A DNA stretch of 64,000 bases, from assembly GCA_046757725.1 (NCBI GenBank), contig JBHHYU010000004.1, positions 1 to 64,000 of the forward strand. The letters run 5' to 3'. The translations under genes were made by a program, and so were the position numbers. The notes under the pieces are model-generated. The model made no database searches, was not told the DNA's origin, and saw nothing but the letters and a program-made list of their open reading frames with translations. The number at the start of each line of letters is the position of its first letter. The stretch's first letter is position 1. Origin of the DNA: JBHHYU01 sp046757725. GTDB lineage: Bacteria; Desulfobacterota; Binatia; UBA9968. Below are positions 35,231-44,976 of this stretch, piece after piece.

Positions 35231-35950
35231 ATGGCTAAACGGGTGTGGGATCGTTTTCTTAGCGAACAGGACCGGGCGCATGTGGTTCTGAAACCGCCTC
35301 GGGCGATTGGTTTTGGAAAAAAACCTGCGCTGCTTCTTATTGACCTTTACCGGTGGGTTTTTGGAGACAAACCGGAACCCGTATTGGAGGCCATTAAAAC
35401 CTGGCCGGGTAGCTGCGGGCTCGCGGCATGGAATGCTATCCCGCATATCCAGACGTTGCTCCGAACGGCTCGCGAGGCGGGTATTCCCATTATTCACATG
35501 ACAGGCCTGGCGGGGGCCGGTGTTGATGAATGGTCCTTCAGACGGGATAATGCCGCCAACCAACGAAACCCAGAGCTTCAGGAACGTCGCAGACACAAAT
35601 TCGAGATTATTGGTGAGGTAGAGCCTCTTGGGGGTGAGGCGGTCCTGCGCAAATTATCTCCGAGCGCCTTCTGGGGCACCCCGCTAGTGGGGCACCTGAA
35701 CCAGTTGGGCATTGATACCGTTATCACCTGTGGTGAGAGCACCAGTGGTTGTGTACGCGCAAGCGTAGTCGACGGCTGCACCTATCGTTTCCGGATGATT
35801 GTGGTGGAGGACTGCGTATTTGACCGCCACGAGGCATGTCATGCGATCAATCTCTTCGACATGAATCAAAAATACGCCGACGTGTTGCCGCTGAACGAAG
35901 TCTTGCATTATCTTCACTCATGGCAAGCTGAACACCCTATCGGGACTTGA
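35231..35950 (+). CDS. Isochorismatase-family cysteine hydrolase
   Basis: The 239-residue protein has the family's catalytic elements: Asp in ALLLIDLYRWV near residue 40, Lys/Ser-Ala-Phe in LRKLSPSAFWGTPL near 145 and the nucleophilic Cys in CGESTSGCVRASVVDG near 178. The longer N-terminus and SAFWGT segment resemble N-carbamoylsarcosine or maleamate amidohydrolases. It probably releases ammonia from an amide; the substrate is unknown. ATG 35231 follows GAGGAGG; GTG 35216 is upstream in frame. Confidence 0.85.
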   Translation: MAKRVWDRFLSEQDRAHVVLKPPRAIGFGKKPALLLIDLYRWVFGDKPEPVLEAIKTWPGSCGLAAWNAIPHIQTLLRTAREAGIPIIHMTGLAGAGVDEWSFRRDNAANQRNPELQERRRHKFEIIGEVEPLGGEAVLRKLSPSAFWGTPLVGHLNQLGIDTVITCGESTSGCVRASVVDGCTYRFRMIVVEDCVFDRHEACHAINLFDMNQKYADVLPLNEVLHYLHSWQAEHPIGT

Positions 35951-36018
35951 AGAGGCGTGAGTAACTCTATACGGGATCTCTCAAGTAGGCTCCACTCATT
36001 AATCTCAATTGCTTCTTT

Positions 36019-36435
36019 TTATCTTTGGAGTTCCTTGTCCTTGAAGATCTCATCGATGACGAATAGCCCCGTCAGCAGCGCACGTAAGTGAATCCAGGCA
36101 TTCAGATTATCCACCAGCTGGGAGCTGATCGAGCTCTGCGCGAGTACCAGTTGGATAGCGGTTTGAGCTTTGTGATCGTCCCGTTCCAAGACCTTGATGA
36201 AAGCGCGATACGGTTCGGGCGGCTCCAGCTTTTCTGCATCAACCAGTGCCAAAAGAAGATCGGGTAGGCCTTCCAGGGAAGCATTACAGCGTTCGAGGGA
36301 GTCCCGAATCTGTGCTCCCGAATCACCCTCTTCATCTCCAGAAAGCCCCTGCGCTGCAAAGGCGAGCATGAACTCGTAACTCTCTTCTATAATTTCGATT
36401 CTTTCCTTTAGCATGCCTTTTTCGTGACGGCTCAT
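36019..36435 (-). CDS. Hypothetical protein downstream of the molybdenum hydroxylase operon
   Basis: The 138-residue, probably helical and acidic protein (ESYEFMLAFAAQGLSGDEEG; SSQLVDNLNAWIHLRALLTG) has no recognised domain. It starts 25 bases after the cytochrome b gene on the same strand, so it may belong to that operon. No role is assigned. Confidence 0.6.
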   Translation of the reverse strand: MSRHEKGMLKERIEIIEESYEFMLAFAAQGLSGDEEGDSGAQIRDSLERCNASLEGLPDLLLALVDAEKLEPPEPYRAFIKVLERDDHKAQTAIQLVLAQSSISSQLVDNLNAWIHLRALLTGLFVIDEIFKDKELQR

Positions 36436-36460
36436 CGAGGGGCTCCCCGAACGACAGGTT

Positions 36461-37333
36461 TTAACTATCCTTATGATTAGAGGTAGGTTCCGGGTCCGGT
36501 AGCCGAGTAACTGGCCAGCGTTGGAGGTCGTAGTGGTTCACGTAGCGGTAGCGTGGGATCCAACCCACAATCATGGAAAACGTAAGCCAGCGCTTTTCAG
36601 GTCGAACCGCAAAGTAGAAATGGACCATAATCAATGTAATGAAGGCCACGCTTACCGCCCCGTGTACAACATAGATCACTCCCCAGGTAGTGTCAGCTAG
36701 AAGGTAGGGATCGCGTGTCCAGAATGGGGTATCCACCTTTGCCATCATCAACACGCCCGTAACAATACCGCCCAATGTAACGATGCTGGTAACATGATGG
36801 AAGAGCTTGTTCTCGAATGGGTTCTTCCCCGGCTTGCCTGGGGTCGGCTCGCTCAGCCGCACGATTTGCTTCAGGGTCAACCACCCATCTCGGAGATCTT
36901 GGTAACTAATCCACATCAAGCCGAGCCCTTTCCAGAACGAAGCATGAATCACGTGGAACAGGATCACTGCGGTGAGCGTAAGCCCGGCTATCCAATGAGG
37001 CGTTACCCAGGAGAATTTAAAACCCAAAATAGGAAGAAATCCAGTGAAGAGCAGCGCGAGCACAGAGGTGGCCGTAACCCAATGAACAAGCCTTGATGCA
37101 AGGGAATGCCGGGGTACTCGCTCGGGCACCCGTGTCGGCCCGCTTTCTAGGTCTATGGTCTCGGTTTCGCCCTCGTTCGGGGAAGTTCTTGGCTGCCATC
37201 GCCAGAAATATAGCAGCGCGTGCAGTACGGCAAACAGCACGCCAGCAGCAATGGCAAGCCACACGACATCCCAGGAAAGGCCTCTTAGGATTTCTTGGCC
37301 CCAGGGATTTTGCTGCCATCGGAACCATTCCAT
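36461..37333 (-). CDS. Membrane cytochrome b (FdnI/b561-type), partner of the molybdenum hydroxylase
   Basis: The 290-residue inner-membrane protein has about five membrane helices and His residues suited to bind two b hemes (ASRLVHWVTATSVLALLFTG; HWIAGL; ILFHVIHASFW; FHHVTSIVTLGGIVTG; VHGAVSVAFITLIMVHFYFA), as in formate dehydrogenase gamma subunits. It lies 10 bases after the FAD-subunit gene of a Tat-exported molybdenum hydroxylase. The inferred role is to anchor the enzyme and pass its electrons to quinone. Confidence 0.85.
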   Translation of the reverse strand: MEWFRWQQNPWGQEILRGLSWDVVWLAIAAGVLFAVLHALLYFWRWQPRTSPNEGETETIDLESGPTRVPERVPRHSLASRLVHWVTATSVLALLFTGFLPILGFKFSWVTPHWIAGLTLTAVILFHVIHASFWKGLGLMWISYQDLRDGWLTLKQIVRLSEPTPGKPGKNPFENKLFHHVTSIVTLGGIVTGVLMMAKVDTPFWTRDPYLLADTTWGVIYVVHGAVSVAFITLIMVHFYFAVRPEKRWLTFSMIVGWIPRYRYVNHYDLQRWPVTRLPDPEPTSNHKDS

Positions 37334-37342
37334 GGACGCAAC

Positions 37343-38338
37343 CTATGTCCCCCGGATGGCTCTTTTAACCAAATTTTTCAAGAGGGGTATTTTGAAGTGG
37401 TTGTAGTTCAAGGGTCTGGCGCCCCATATCGCCGTCTTTCCGGCCAGCTCCGCAGTGGCCTTGCTCAGCGGTTCTCCACGGACACTGTCCTCCACGGCCT
37501 TCAATCTGAGTGGGCGGGCAGCCACTCCGGCCACTGCAATACGCACTTGTTTGATAACCCCACCCTTGACCTGCATGGCTGAAGCGACATTGACGATGGG
37601 AAAGTCCCATGCCTCGCGATCGCTTACCTTCTCGAAATAGAAGCGGCTTCCCGCCCACGTATTTGGGATGCGGATGGCCGTCAGCAGATCCCCAGGCTTA
37701 AGAATCGTCATCCGTGTGATATCCACCGATGGCCCAATGAAGTAATCTTCTGCGTCCACGACCCGCTCACCTTTCCCGTGGCGGATTACGAACTTGGCAT
37801 CCAGGGCAATCAAAGCCGGGCCAGTGTCAGAAGGACTCACGGCCACACAACGGTCTGCCTCGAACAGGCAGTGTTCTCTGTTCATTGCTGTCGGTGTGTC
37901 CGCGTAGCAGGTGTTTCCCCCGGAACGATAGCAGGGCATGCCACTCCTGTAATACCAGCAACGGGTATCCTGGCTTACGTTGCCTCCGAGAGTTCCCTGA
38001 TTACGGATCTGCGGCGTAGCTACCCTCGCCGCAGAGCGGGCCAACAACCCGTACTGGGACTGAATCATCCGGTGCCCGGCGATCTCAGTTAAGGTTGTCA
38101 TCGATCCGATTTCGACACCGTTTGCTTGTGCGCGGATTCCCTTAAGCTCTTGAATCTGGCTTAGATCAATAACGGCCTTCGGTCGCTTGATACGGTCTTT
38201 GAACCAGTCGAGGCTGTCCATCCCTCCTGCCATAACCCAGGCGCCCGTCCGGTGCCTGTCCAAGAGGATCAGGGCGTCAGGAATTCTGGATGGTTGGTAT
38301 AGCTCAAACGCCTGCATCGTATCTCGAACTAAAGCCAT
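37343..38338 (-). CDS. Molybdenum hydroxylase FAD-binding subunit with Cys-rich [4Fe-4S]-type loop
   Basis: The 331-residue protein is a CoxM/PaoB-type FAD subunit (VMAGGMDSL and ATPQIRNQGTLGGNV at the flavin). Five cysteines between residues 127 and 164 (C127, C136, C144, C157, C164) form an insert like the extra [4Fe-4S] loop of PaoB and the 4-hydroxybenzoyl-CoA reductase beta subunit. It relays electrons within the complex. AAGGGAGA precedes the ATG at 38338. Order in the operon is FeS, Mo, FAD, cytochrome b. Confidence 0.88.
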   Translation of the reverse strand: MALVRDTMQAFELYQPSRIPDALILLDRHRTGAWVMAGGMDSLDWFKDRIKRPKAVIDLSQIQELKGIRAQANGVEIGSMTTLTEIAGHRMIQSQYGLLARSAARVATPQIRNQGTLGGNVSQDTRCWYYRSGMPCYRSGGNTCYADTPTAMNREHCLFEADRCVAVSPSDTGPALIALDAKFVIRHGKGERVVDAEDYFIGPSVDITRMTILKPGDLLTAIRIPNTWAGSRFYFEKVSDREAWDFPIVNVASAMQVKGGVIKQVRIAVAGVAARPLRLKAVEDSVRGEPLSKATAELAGKTAIWGARPLNYNHFKIPLLKNLVKRAIRGT

Positions 38339-38353
38339 GGCTTGAGTCTCCCT

Positions 38354-40756
38354 TCAAACATTGACTTCGAGGGGTTTGTAAGATTGTGGCTGCCCCTCGA
38401 GCGCATTCAGGATCATGTCAATGCTCACGGGTATGCGATTGAAATAGACACCGCCCAGGGCATCTGAAACGGCACACACGACCGCGGCTGCCGCCGATCC
38501 CAGAGGTGGCTCGCCGATCCCCTTTGAGCCAATCGGGCTGTACGGATCGGGTTGGTTGACCGCATCCCACTGCATTTTGAGGGGCACGTCAAGATAGGTT
38601 ACCGGTTTAGCCGTATAGAGTCCCTTCGTACCGGATAAACCAAACTTCGGGTCAAAGATATGTTTTTCCTTGAGTGCTAGACCAAATCCCTGGACCGCTC
38701 CTCCTTTGATCTGATTGCTGAGACTCTTGGGGTGAATGACCGTGCCACAGTCCGCCACTCCCAGGGACTCCAGGATCTCAACACGACCGGTTTCCACGTC
38801 AACCTCGACCCGCACGAATGTAGCACAGAAGGCCGGCACTGTGCCCCTACGCTTGAGTGTATCCTTGGCTACCCCCACTAACCCCTGGCCCGCAATGCTC
38901 TCTGCCGAGCGAACCGTCATCGAATTCAGACCGGGCGGTAGTTCTTTGCCGCTGTATTTACCTCCCAACCCTATAGCGCGGCGAGCCGCCTCGGCGAAGC
39001 TGAGACCCTTTGAAGGATTTGACTTGAGGTAAACTCGCTCGTTGCCGACTTCGAACTGGTTTGCATTACCACCGAATGCCTTAGCGGCGATCTCATGGAG
39101 CTTGTTTTTCGCGTCCACCGCGGCGACATAATTCGTCCGAGTCATCGTGAAGGAACTGTTACTGCCAAACTGGCCCAGGTTCCAGGGCAGATGCCTGCTG
39201 GAATTGCCATAGACGATTTCACATCGCTCCCATGGCATGCGAAGGGTTTCCGCGGCCGTTCGCGCGGTCCCGGCATAAGAATAGGTCCCCAGGTTTCCCG
39301 GGCCGTTGTGAATGTAGAGTTTTCCATCTGGTTTGATCACAACCAGGCCGTCGAAACCACTGCGTCCAGCCGAATGGAACGCCACACCAACTCCAACCCC
39401 CGTTACCTTTGTTCCCTTGCGCTGTCCACTTAACCTGGTCTTCTTGGGCCAGTTGAATCGGGCTGCCCCCTTGTCGAGGGCCTCTCGCAGATAAGAGCTT
39501 GTAATCGGTCTCTGTTTGCCCCCGATCTTCCCGTCATGGCCCGGGGCATTGATCCGGCGTATCGCGACCCGGTCGATCCCAAGCTTACGTGCGGCCTTAT
39601 CCAGGAAAGGCTCGATCGCGGCGGCAATCTGATTTTGGCCTGGGCCCCGTTGGGGGCTCCGAGGTGGCGTGTTGGTCAATACCGAGATGCCCCGCCAGCG
39701 CATGGCCACGGGCTGATAGACAAGCGAGACGGCGCCGCCTGCGGCTCTATAATCCCAGAAACCGGTGTAGGGCCCGTTGCTGTGGATGATATATAAGTCA
39801 AGCGCAATGACCCGGCCATCTTTCCGAAACCCGAATTTGACCCACCCCTGGAAGCCCGCTCGCGATCTCCCAAAGCAAAACTCTTCCTCCCGCGTAACTC
39901 GTAGCATGACGGGGCGCTTGGTCTTTTTGGCAAGTAAGGCGGGGATGCCCCACTGTGGATAGCCTGTGCCTTTGCTCCCAAAACCACCGCCGCAATTTTC
40001 TCCGATAAAAACCAGTTGGGAAGGTTTGATCCCAAGCAACCTTGCTGCGCGCGGAACAACGAAAGACACGCTCTGGCTCGATCCGTGCAGGTAGAGTTTG
40101 CCATTCTGCCAGTAGGCCAGTGCTGAGCGGGGCTCCATGGTATGATGGGAGAGTGCCTGGGTAACGAAGGTTTCCTCCAGGATCAAGTCGGCCTTCGCGA
40201 AACCGTCTTGCAAGTTGCCATACTGCCATTCATCGGATGGCTTGCCCATCGGTAGCCTGTCCTTGCCTGCCGCAGCAAAATCCCGCGCCTTCCACTTGAT
40301 GGTTTGCAAGGGGAGTTTCCTATTTGCGACGTTGCCATCGGAGCGGGCATTGGGTCCTCTTGGCCGAAGGCTATCGAGGGGATCAATAGCGAACGGAAGT
40401 GGTTGCAAATCAATACGGATCCTTTCCAGGGCTTCAGCGGCGGTTGTTTCATCCACCGCTGCGACAGCCAATATTGGCTCACCGGCATAAAGCGGCTCAT
40501 TGGTTAGCATCGGTTCCCTCGGGGGGCGAACTTTGGGCGCGTCGTCGGCAGTCACAACGGCGGCCACACCCTTCATGGCCAGCGCCCTACTCGTGTCGAT
40601 CCGCCGCACCTTGGCATGGGGCATGGGGCTCAGGAGGAGCTTGGCGAAGAGCATTCCTTCCACGCGGAAGTCTTCGGCATACTTGGCCATCCCGGTTACC
40701 TTACCGACCAGGTCGGGGGGAGTAAAATCTTTTCCGATCAGCTTATAATGAACCAT
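38354..40756 (-). CDS. Molybdenum hydroxylase large (molybdopterin) subunit, xanthine oxidase family
   Basis: The 800-residue protein has an N-terminal a/b-hammerhead domain (VGKVTGMAKYAEDFRVEG) and the molybdopterin-binding domain (ENCGGGFGSKG; SPQRGPGQNQIA; GGAVQGFG) with the catalytic Glu in GSKGIGEPPLG near residue 745. The AYRCSFR-type active-site loop of CO dehydrogenase is absent, so CO is an unlikely substrate; an aldehyde or N-heterocycle is more likely. No own signal peptide is seen; it would be exported with the Tat-bearing FeS subunit. The start follows AGGGGGA, one base after the FeS gene's stop. Confidence 0.92.
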   Translation of the reverse strand: MVHYKLIGKDFTPPDLVGKVTGMAKYAEDFRVEGMLFAKLLLSPMPHAKVRRIDTSRALAMKGVAAVVTADDAPKVRPPREPMLTNEPLYAGEPILAVAAVDETTAAEALERIRIDLQPLPFAIDPLDSLRPRGPNARSDGNVANRKLPLQTIKWKARDFAAAGKDRLPMGKPSDEWQYGNLQDGFAKADLILEETFVTQALSHHTMEPRSALAYWQNGKLYLHGSSQSVSFVVPRAARLLGIKPSQLVFIGENCGGGFGSKGTGYPQWGIPALLAKKTKRPVMLRVTREEEFCFGRSRAGFQGWVKFGFRKDGRVIALDLYIIHSNGPYTGFWDYRAAGGAVSLVYQPVAMRWRGISVLTNTPPRSPQRGPGQNQIAAAIEPFLDKAARKLGIDRVAIRRINAPGHDGKIGGKQRPITSSYLREALDKGAARFNWPKKTRLSGQRKGTKVTGVGVGVAFHSAGRSGFDGLVVIKPDGKLYIHNGPGNLGTYSYAGTARTAAETLRMPWERCEIVYGNSSRHLPWNLGQFGSNSSFTMTRTNYVAAVDAKNKLHEIAAKAFGGNANQFEVGNERVYLKSNPSKGLSFAEAARRAIGLGGKYSGKELPPGLNSMTVRSAESIAGQGLVGVAKDTLKRRGTVPAFCATFVRVEVDVETGRVEILESLGVADCGTVIHPKSLSNQIKGGAVQGFGLALKEKHIFDPKFGLSGTKGLYTAKPVTYLDVPLKMQWDAVNQPDPYSPIGSKGIGEPPLGSAAAAVVCAVSDALGGVYFNRIPVSIDMILNALEGQPQSYKPLEVNV

Positions 40757-40757
40757 C

Positions 40758-41384
40758 TCAGATCCCCCTTTTTACAGCCGACATGACGGCATTCAGGTAG
40801 TGGTCGTAAGCGCCGCAACGGCATAGGTTGCCGGACAGTGCTTCAGCTGCCTCAGCCCGCGTGGGCCGTGGATTGACCGAGAGAAGTCCCACGGTGGACA
40901 TGATCTGGCCGGGCGTACAGAAGCCACACTGGGGTCCAAGTTCTTTTATAAACGCCTCCTGAACGGGATGGAGTCTCCCGGAAGGGCTGGCCAGGCCTTC
41001 AATGGTAGTGATTTTCGAATTGCGCACGGTGTAGGTCAATACCGAGCAGGCATAGCGAGGAACTCCATCAATCAACACGGAGCAATTCCCGCACTCACCG
41101 CGGTCGCACCCGAGCTTGGTCCCCGTTAGCCCGAGCTTGTAGCGAAGCGTCATTACCAGCGTTTCCTGCTTCATGACGTCTGCCCTCCGTTTACGACCGT
41201 TCACCGTAAGTGTCACTAAGTGCTCAACGGCGCCGGGGTGACCCGGTCTGGCGAAGACGAAATCGGCCCCCCGGAAAAGGTAGGCGACCGAGGAGGCCGC
41301 TGACCCCGCAGCAATGATCCCTTTGATAAAATCTCGCCGAGAGATGTGGCGCGGCGTGTTTACTATTAATTCCGGCTCTTCCAT
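40758..41384 (-). CDS. Molybdenum hydroxylase [2Fe-2S] subunit with Tat signal
   Basis: The 208-residue protein starts with a twin-arginine signal (SRRDFIKGIIAAGSAASSVA) and has both cluster motifs of the family: plant-type CDRGECGNCSVLIDG with a later Cys, and CGFCTPGQIM with CRCGAYDHY. This matches PaoA of the E. coli periplasmic aldehyde oxidoreductase. ATG 41384 is chosen because GGAGG sits just upstream; the frame is open to 41642 without a ribosome site. It is the first gene of the operon. Confidence 0.92.
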   Translation of the reverse strand: MEEPELIVNTPRHISRRDFIKGIIAAGSAASSVAYLFRGADFVFARPGHPGAVEHLVTLTVNGRKRRADVMKQETLVMTLRYKLGLTGTKLGCDRGECGNCSVLIDGVPRYACSVLTYTVRNSKITTIEGLASPSGRLHPVQEAFIKELGPQCGFCTPGQIMSTVGLLSVNPRPTRAEAAEALSGNLCRCGAYDHYLNAVMSAVKRGI

Positions 41385-41856
41385 CATTTCCTCCGTGGAT
41401 GAGATGTCAGCTATCTGTAAAAAAAGCGGTATCAATATTAAGGCAGCAATCGTCAAGTGACCCAGCTGTCCACAGCTTCCTTCATTGCATCCATAAAAGT
41501 GGTCGTGGTGACCGACAGGTCCCCAGCACTTAGGGCTGAGATTCGGAAAAAGGCCAAAAGAATAAGAAAACTGACATGGTGGCTTGTGTTTCTGTAGTGG
41601 CTCAATTACATTCCTATACAGACAGTAGGCTAACCAAAACATTATATTCCGACCTCTTCCATGTCAATGTAAAAACTTACTTCGGGGTTGCTAGCGGATT
41701 ATAGGGTCGGATCTAGGATACGTCGCTGCGGAAAAGTTGATCCGGTAGAATTTAAAGTCAGGGTTTTTATTCGTCCCCAATGGTTTGGATGACGCTTAAC
41801 CCTTTTTCTTCCTTTTAGCGCCTTACCGGTAAGACGCAACTCAGGTAAAGCAACTG
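41385..41856. other. Divergent intergenic region between the Mo-hydroxylase operon and rhomboid gene
   Basis: About 470 bases that should hold promoters for both sides. I find no clear consensus promoter, terminator or recognisable riboswitch (including molybdenum-cofactor type), and no convincing small gene. Confidence 0.4.
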
Positions 41857-42732
41857 ATGAGCGAAATGTCGGAAATCGCTCTGCGTGTCGCTCAAACTCG
41901 GGCCCGCGCCGAGGAGTGGGCTCTAGTCCTAACTGCTGAGGGCATGTCTCCAAGTGTCCGACCCGGGAGCCACGGCTTTATCCTTGGCGTTCCACCTCAA
42001 GAGTTTAAGCGGGCAACTGCAGTCCTTGTGGCCTACGAAAGCGAAAATCCAGAGCAGCCGCTGGAAAAGGACGAGCCATTGCGCTCAGCATCCCTGCTTG
42101 TGGGGATCGCCGTTGCAGGGGTGCTTCTTGTGTTTTTCTTCGTCACGATCAAAACGAACCCGAGCGCCCATTGGTTCGAGCGCGGCAGTGCGGATGCTGA
42201 GCAGATCCTTCTGGGCGAGTACTGGCGTGCGGTGACCGCACTCACCCTGCATAGTAATCTTCCGCACATTTTGGCTAACGCCGCCACCGGGGCATTTTTC
42301 CTGACCGCTGTTAGTCGCATGCTGGGTGGCGGGCTTGGTAGCGCTCTTGTACTGCTTGCAGGGGTCGGAGGAAACCTTGCTAACGCCGTTTTCTATAGAT
42401 ACCTGCACGTTTCGTTGGGGGCCTCAACAGCTGTTTTCGGTGCGGTCGGTATCCTGTGCGCGCTTGCCGTGGCGAGACACCACCGGAAGGGGGTGCCGTG
42501 GCGTCGTGCTTGGGTACCCCTAGGTGCCGGATTGGCTCTTCTCGCGATGTTGGGGACTGGGGGACAGCGTGTTGACCTCTGGGCTCACCTCTTCGGGCTC
42601 CTGGCCGGTGGGGTACTGGGGATTCCCGTCGCTGTCTTCTTACCCCGGCCACCAGCACCTCAGTTTCAATGGATGCTCGGTGGCTCGGCGCTAATCGTGG
42701 TTATTGTCAGCTGGATCCTCGCCCTACGCTAA
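41857..42732 (+). CDS. Rhomboid-family intramembrane serine protease
   Basis: The 291-residue protein has a soluble N-terminal domain (~75 residues), then about seven membrane helices with rhomboid signatures: EYWRAVTALTLHSNLPHILA near residues 125-145, the catalytic Ser in SLGASTAVFGAVG near 190, and the partner His in VDLWAHLFGLLAGGVLG near 244. It cleaves membrane protein substrates within the bilayer; targets are unknown. The gene converges on the MltD-like gene. Confidence 0.9.
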   Translation: MSEMSEIALRVAQTRARAEEWALVLTAEGMSPSVRPGSHGFILGVPPQEFKRATAVLVAYESENPEQPLEKDEPLRSASLLVGIAVAGVLLVFFFVTIKTNPSAHWFERGSADAEQILLGEYWRAVTALTLHSNLPHILANAATGAFFLTAVSRMLGGGLGSALVLLAGVGGNLANAVFYRYLHVSLGASTAVFGAVGILCALAVARHHRKGVPWRRAWVPLGAGLALLAMLGTGGQRVDLWAHLFGLLAGGVLGIPVAVFLPRPPAPQFQWMLGGSALIVVIVSWILALR

Positions 42733-42782
42733 AATGCTTTGGCGCCGATGGGATGCGGGACAGGTTGATAGCTTTTTGCACG

Positions 42783-43982
42783 TCACAGTCTTGGTACCTT
42801 GAGTATCTGGCCGATGTTAATGAGGTGAACACGCCGTATCCCGTTGAGATCTCGTATCTTGCGCACCGAGGTCCGATAACGCCTGGCAATCTCAGAAAGT
42901 GTTTCCCCTGCCGTCACCCGGTGACGCATTATAGGGGTCTGCGTAAACTCACGGTAAGCCGTAGCCAGCGATGGTAATTCTTCTTGAGGAGCCTTCACTC
43001 GATACCCACGCGGAATAATCCTAATCCTAGGAGACAAGGCCGGGTTCCATTCCAGAAAGCGCTTACGGGGAATGTCGGTTCCCCTCAGCAGGGTTGCAAC
43101 GGATATGGCCTCTCCGGTCTCAAACTCTTCCAAGCGAAACGGACGGTGGTATTTGAGTTCAGGAAAATATTCCTCAGCTCCTTCTGCTACCTCCACGGCA
43201 GCCAGAAACTCAGCATAGAAATTTTTTGAGGCAAAGCCAAAGGAACGGCTCTCGTAGCGCCGAATGATCTCTGCTAGATCCTTGGAGGCCAGCTTTGCTA
43301 TAGCGCGAGAGATTCCGCTCCTGCCGTGGTTGTAGGCAGTAATGGCTAGGGGCCAGTTGCCGAAGAGTTCATAGTTTTCTTTGAGTAACCACGCGGCAGC
43401 CCGGGTGGATTCCAAAGGATCCCTCCTTTCATCCACCCGACGATTGATACGGAGATACCGTCTGCCCGTAGATCGCATAAACTGCCAAATTCCCACGGCC
43501 CCTGCATGCGAGCGCGCTCGAGTATTAAAGGATGACTCTACCAGCGGCAGATAGGCCAATTCGATGGGAAGGCCCTCCTCTTGGAAAATCCGTTGCATCT
43601 GTTCCAGGTAGCTGCGAGATCGCTCGAGACCCAATGCAAATTGCTCTTTTACACCCCGTTGGACCCTCACCCTATTTTTGTCTATCCCGCGCTCGGAGTA
43701 TATCTTCTTGCGCTCTCTCCTTATCAGCCGACGAGTCCTTCTGGCGCTTCCTGCATCCAGGACTTTGTAGATAGTCGTTGGATCAAGCGGGTCGAAAAAT
43801 ATCAGTTCGGAGGAGCTGTACTGGGTAAAGACAAGCTTCCAGAATTCCACCGAATCCTCAAGATCGGGAAAGCGCGGGAATGGGGAGTCACTCCTAGGGA
43901 CTTCCCTGCCGGCTAGATGACCGGGGGTGGAAACAAACAAAAAGATTAAAAATATGGCTAAAAGCCTGGCCAAAAATTTCAT
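42783..43982 (-). CDS. mltD: MltD-like membrane-bound lytic transglycosylase with LysM domain
   Basis: The ~399-residue protein has an N-terminal signal or anchor (MKFLARLLAIFLIFLFVSTP), an SLT domain with the catalytic Glu in LPLVESSFNTRARSHAGAVG and the IWQFM and AITAYNHG motifs, and a C-terminal LysM domain (HRVTAGETLSEIARRYRTSV). It cleaves peptidoglycan glycan strands in the periplasm during growth or turnover. No Cys lipobox is evident. ATG 44021 is an in-frame alternative; neither start has a strong ribosome site. Confidence 0.9.
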   Translation of the reverse strand: MKFLARLLAIFLIFLFVSTPGHLAGREVPRSDSPFPRFPDLEDSVEFWKLVFTQYSSSELIFFDPLDPTTIYKVLDAGSARRTRRLIRRERKKIYSERGIDKNRVRVQRGVKEQFALGLERSRSYLEQMQRIFQEEGLPIELAYLPLVESSFNTRARSHAGAVGIWQFMRSTGRRYLRINRRVDERRDPLESTRAAAWLLKENYELFGNWPLAITAYNHGRSGISRAIAKLASKDLAEIIRRYESRSFGFASKNFYAEFLAAVEVAEGAEEYFPELKYHRPFRLEEFETGEAISVATLLRGTDIPRKRFLEWNPALSPRIRIIPRGYRVKAPQEELPSLATAYREFTQTPIMRHRVTAGETLSEIARRYRTSVRKIRDLNGIRRVHLINIGQILKVPRL

Positions 43983-44021
43983 AGTCTTCAAGAGCAAAGA
44001 CTTGACTATGGCAAGGCTCAT

Positions 44022-44382
44022 GCCAAGCCAATGGAACTAGATAACTATTTGATTTCATGGGATTTTCCTAGAGAAGCCATGTAGCCTTCCTCCTTTTTAG
44101 GGACAAAAATGGGCAACAATGGACAAATTGAACGTTTAGAGGCAATCCTAAGGATGGATACTGAACACTACCACTTCGTTTCTAGGCAAGACCGGGTCGG
44201 TCGCCGCTTAGTTTGGTAACCGAACAAGCGTGCATGCCGTGCAACCAGGAGTCGAAAGCATCAGGGGTGCTTGAGGGCTTTTTGAAGTGGGCGTGGAGGG
44301 AGAGATTTACCAAAGGTATGATCTCTTGATAGCTGGCTGTTTTGGGAAAACGCATCGCTCCGAGTCGATGCCTCGGGTTCGT
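44022..44382. other. Intergenic gap, no gene seen
   Basis: About 360 bases between two minus-strand genes. AAGCATCAGGGGTGCTT near 44256-44272 is a weak hairpin followed by GGCTTTTT, orientated as a plus-strand terminator, but no gene reads into it. Confidence 0.35.
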
Positions 44383-44751
44383 TTAGGGAACCGGAGTGAA
44401 ATCGGTCTCGGACCAATGGCCGGGTTCTAGAATCAAAACACCGAATGCGCTCTCGATCCACCGTGGGGGGACATAGGTTTTTTTTGTCAACTTGACGGAA
44501 GATTTTTGATCTCGGGGAGTGGGCGTGGGAGAGTGCTGGATCGTCTGGGATATACTAATGTCTCTGCTGACAGAACCGGAGAAATGGTGAAACGGATGAT
44601 GGAAATGGTCTAAAGCGCTGCCGCGGCGCATGGGAGCGCGCTTTGCGGGCCGGATACGGGGGGCTTCTCCACCGAAGGCCAAATGCGAGGTCGGCAAAAG
44701 CCAAACGAGAATTGCGAAACCACCTAGAATCTCGGCGATCCTTGACTTCAT
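44383..44751 (-). CDS. Hypothetical exported protein
   Basis: The 122-residue protein has a probable signal peptide (AILVWLLPTSHLAFGGEA), a His-rich middle (FHHPFHHF) and a C-terminal YVPPRWI ... EPGHWSETDF segment like the proline/tryptophan-rich motifs of small exported proteins. GAGGAGG lies just before the ATG. No family or function is recognised. Confidence 0.5.
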   Translation of the reverse strand: MKSRIAEILGGFAILVWLLPTSHLAFGGEAPRIRPAKRAPMRRGSALDHFHHPFHHFSGSVSRDISISQTIQHSPTPTPRDQKSSVKLTKKTYVPPRWIESAFGVLILEPGHWSETDFTPVP

Positions 44752-44976
44752 ACCTCCTCACCTTCTACCCGTTTCTGTTACAAAGGTCAACGGATCCGCC
44801 CGTTGTGAGGCCATCGAAGGACAGACTTATTGGCTCCGGCCGGAAGGTTTTCTCCTAAGGAAACACGGGTTTTGACGTAGAGCCCCATTTGGCTTGACGG
44901 CATCAATCTCGGTGTGCAAAGATCTGCGCGAACCAGATTATATAGTAAACTTCCCAATTAGAAGGAGGTAAAAGCA

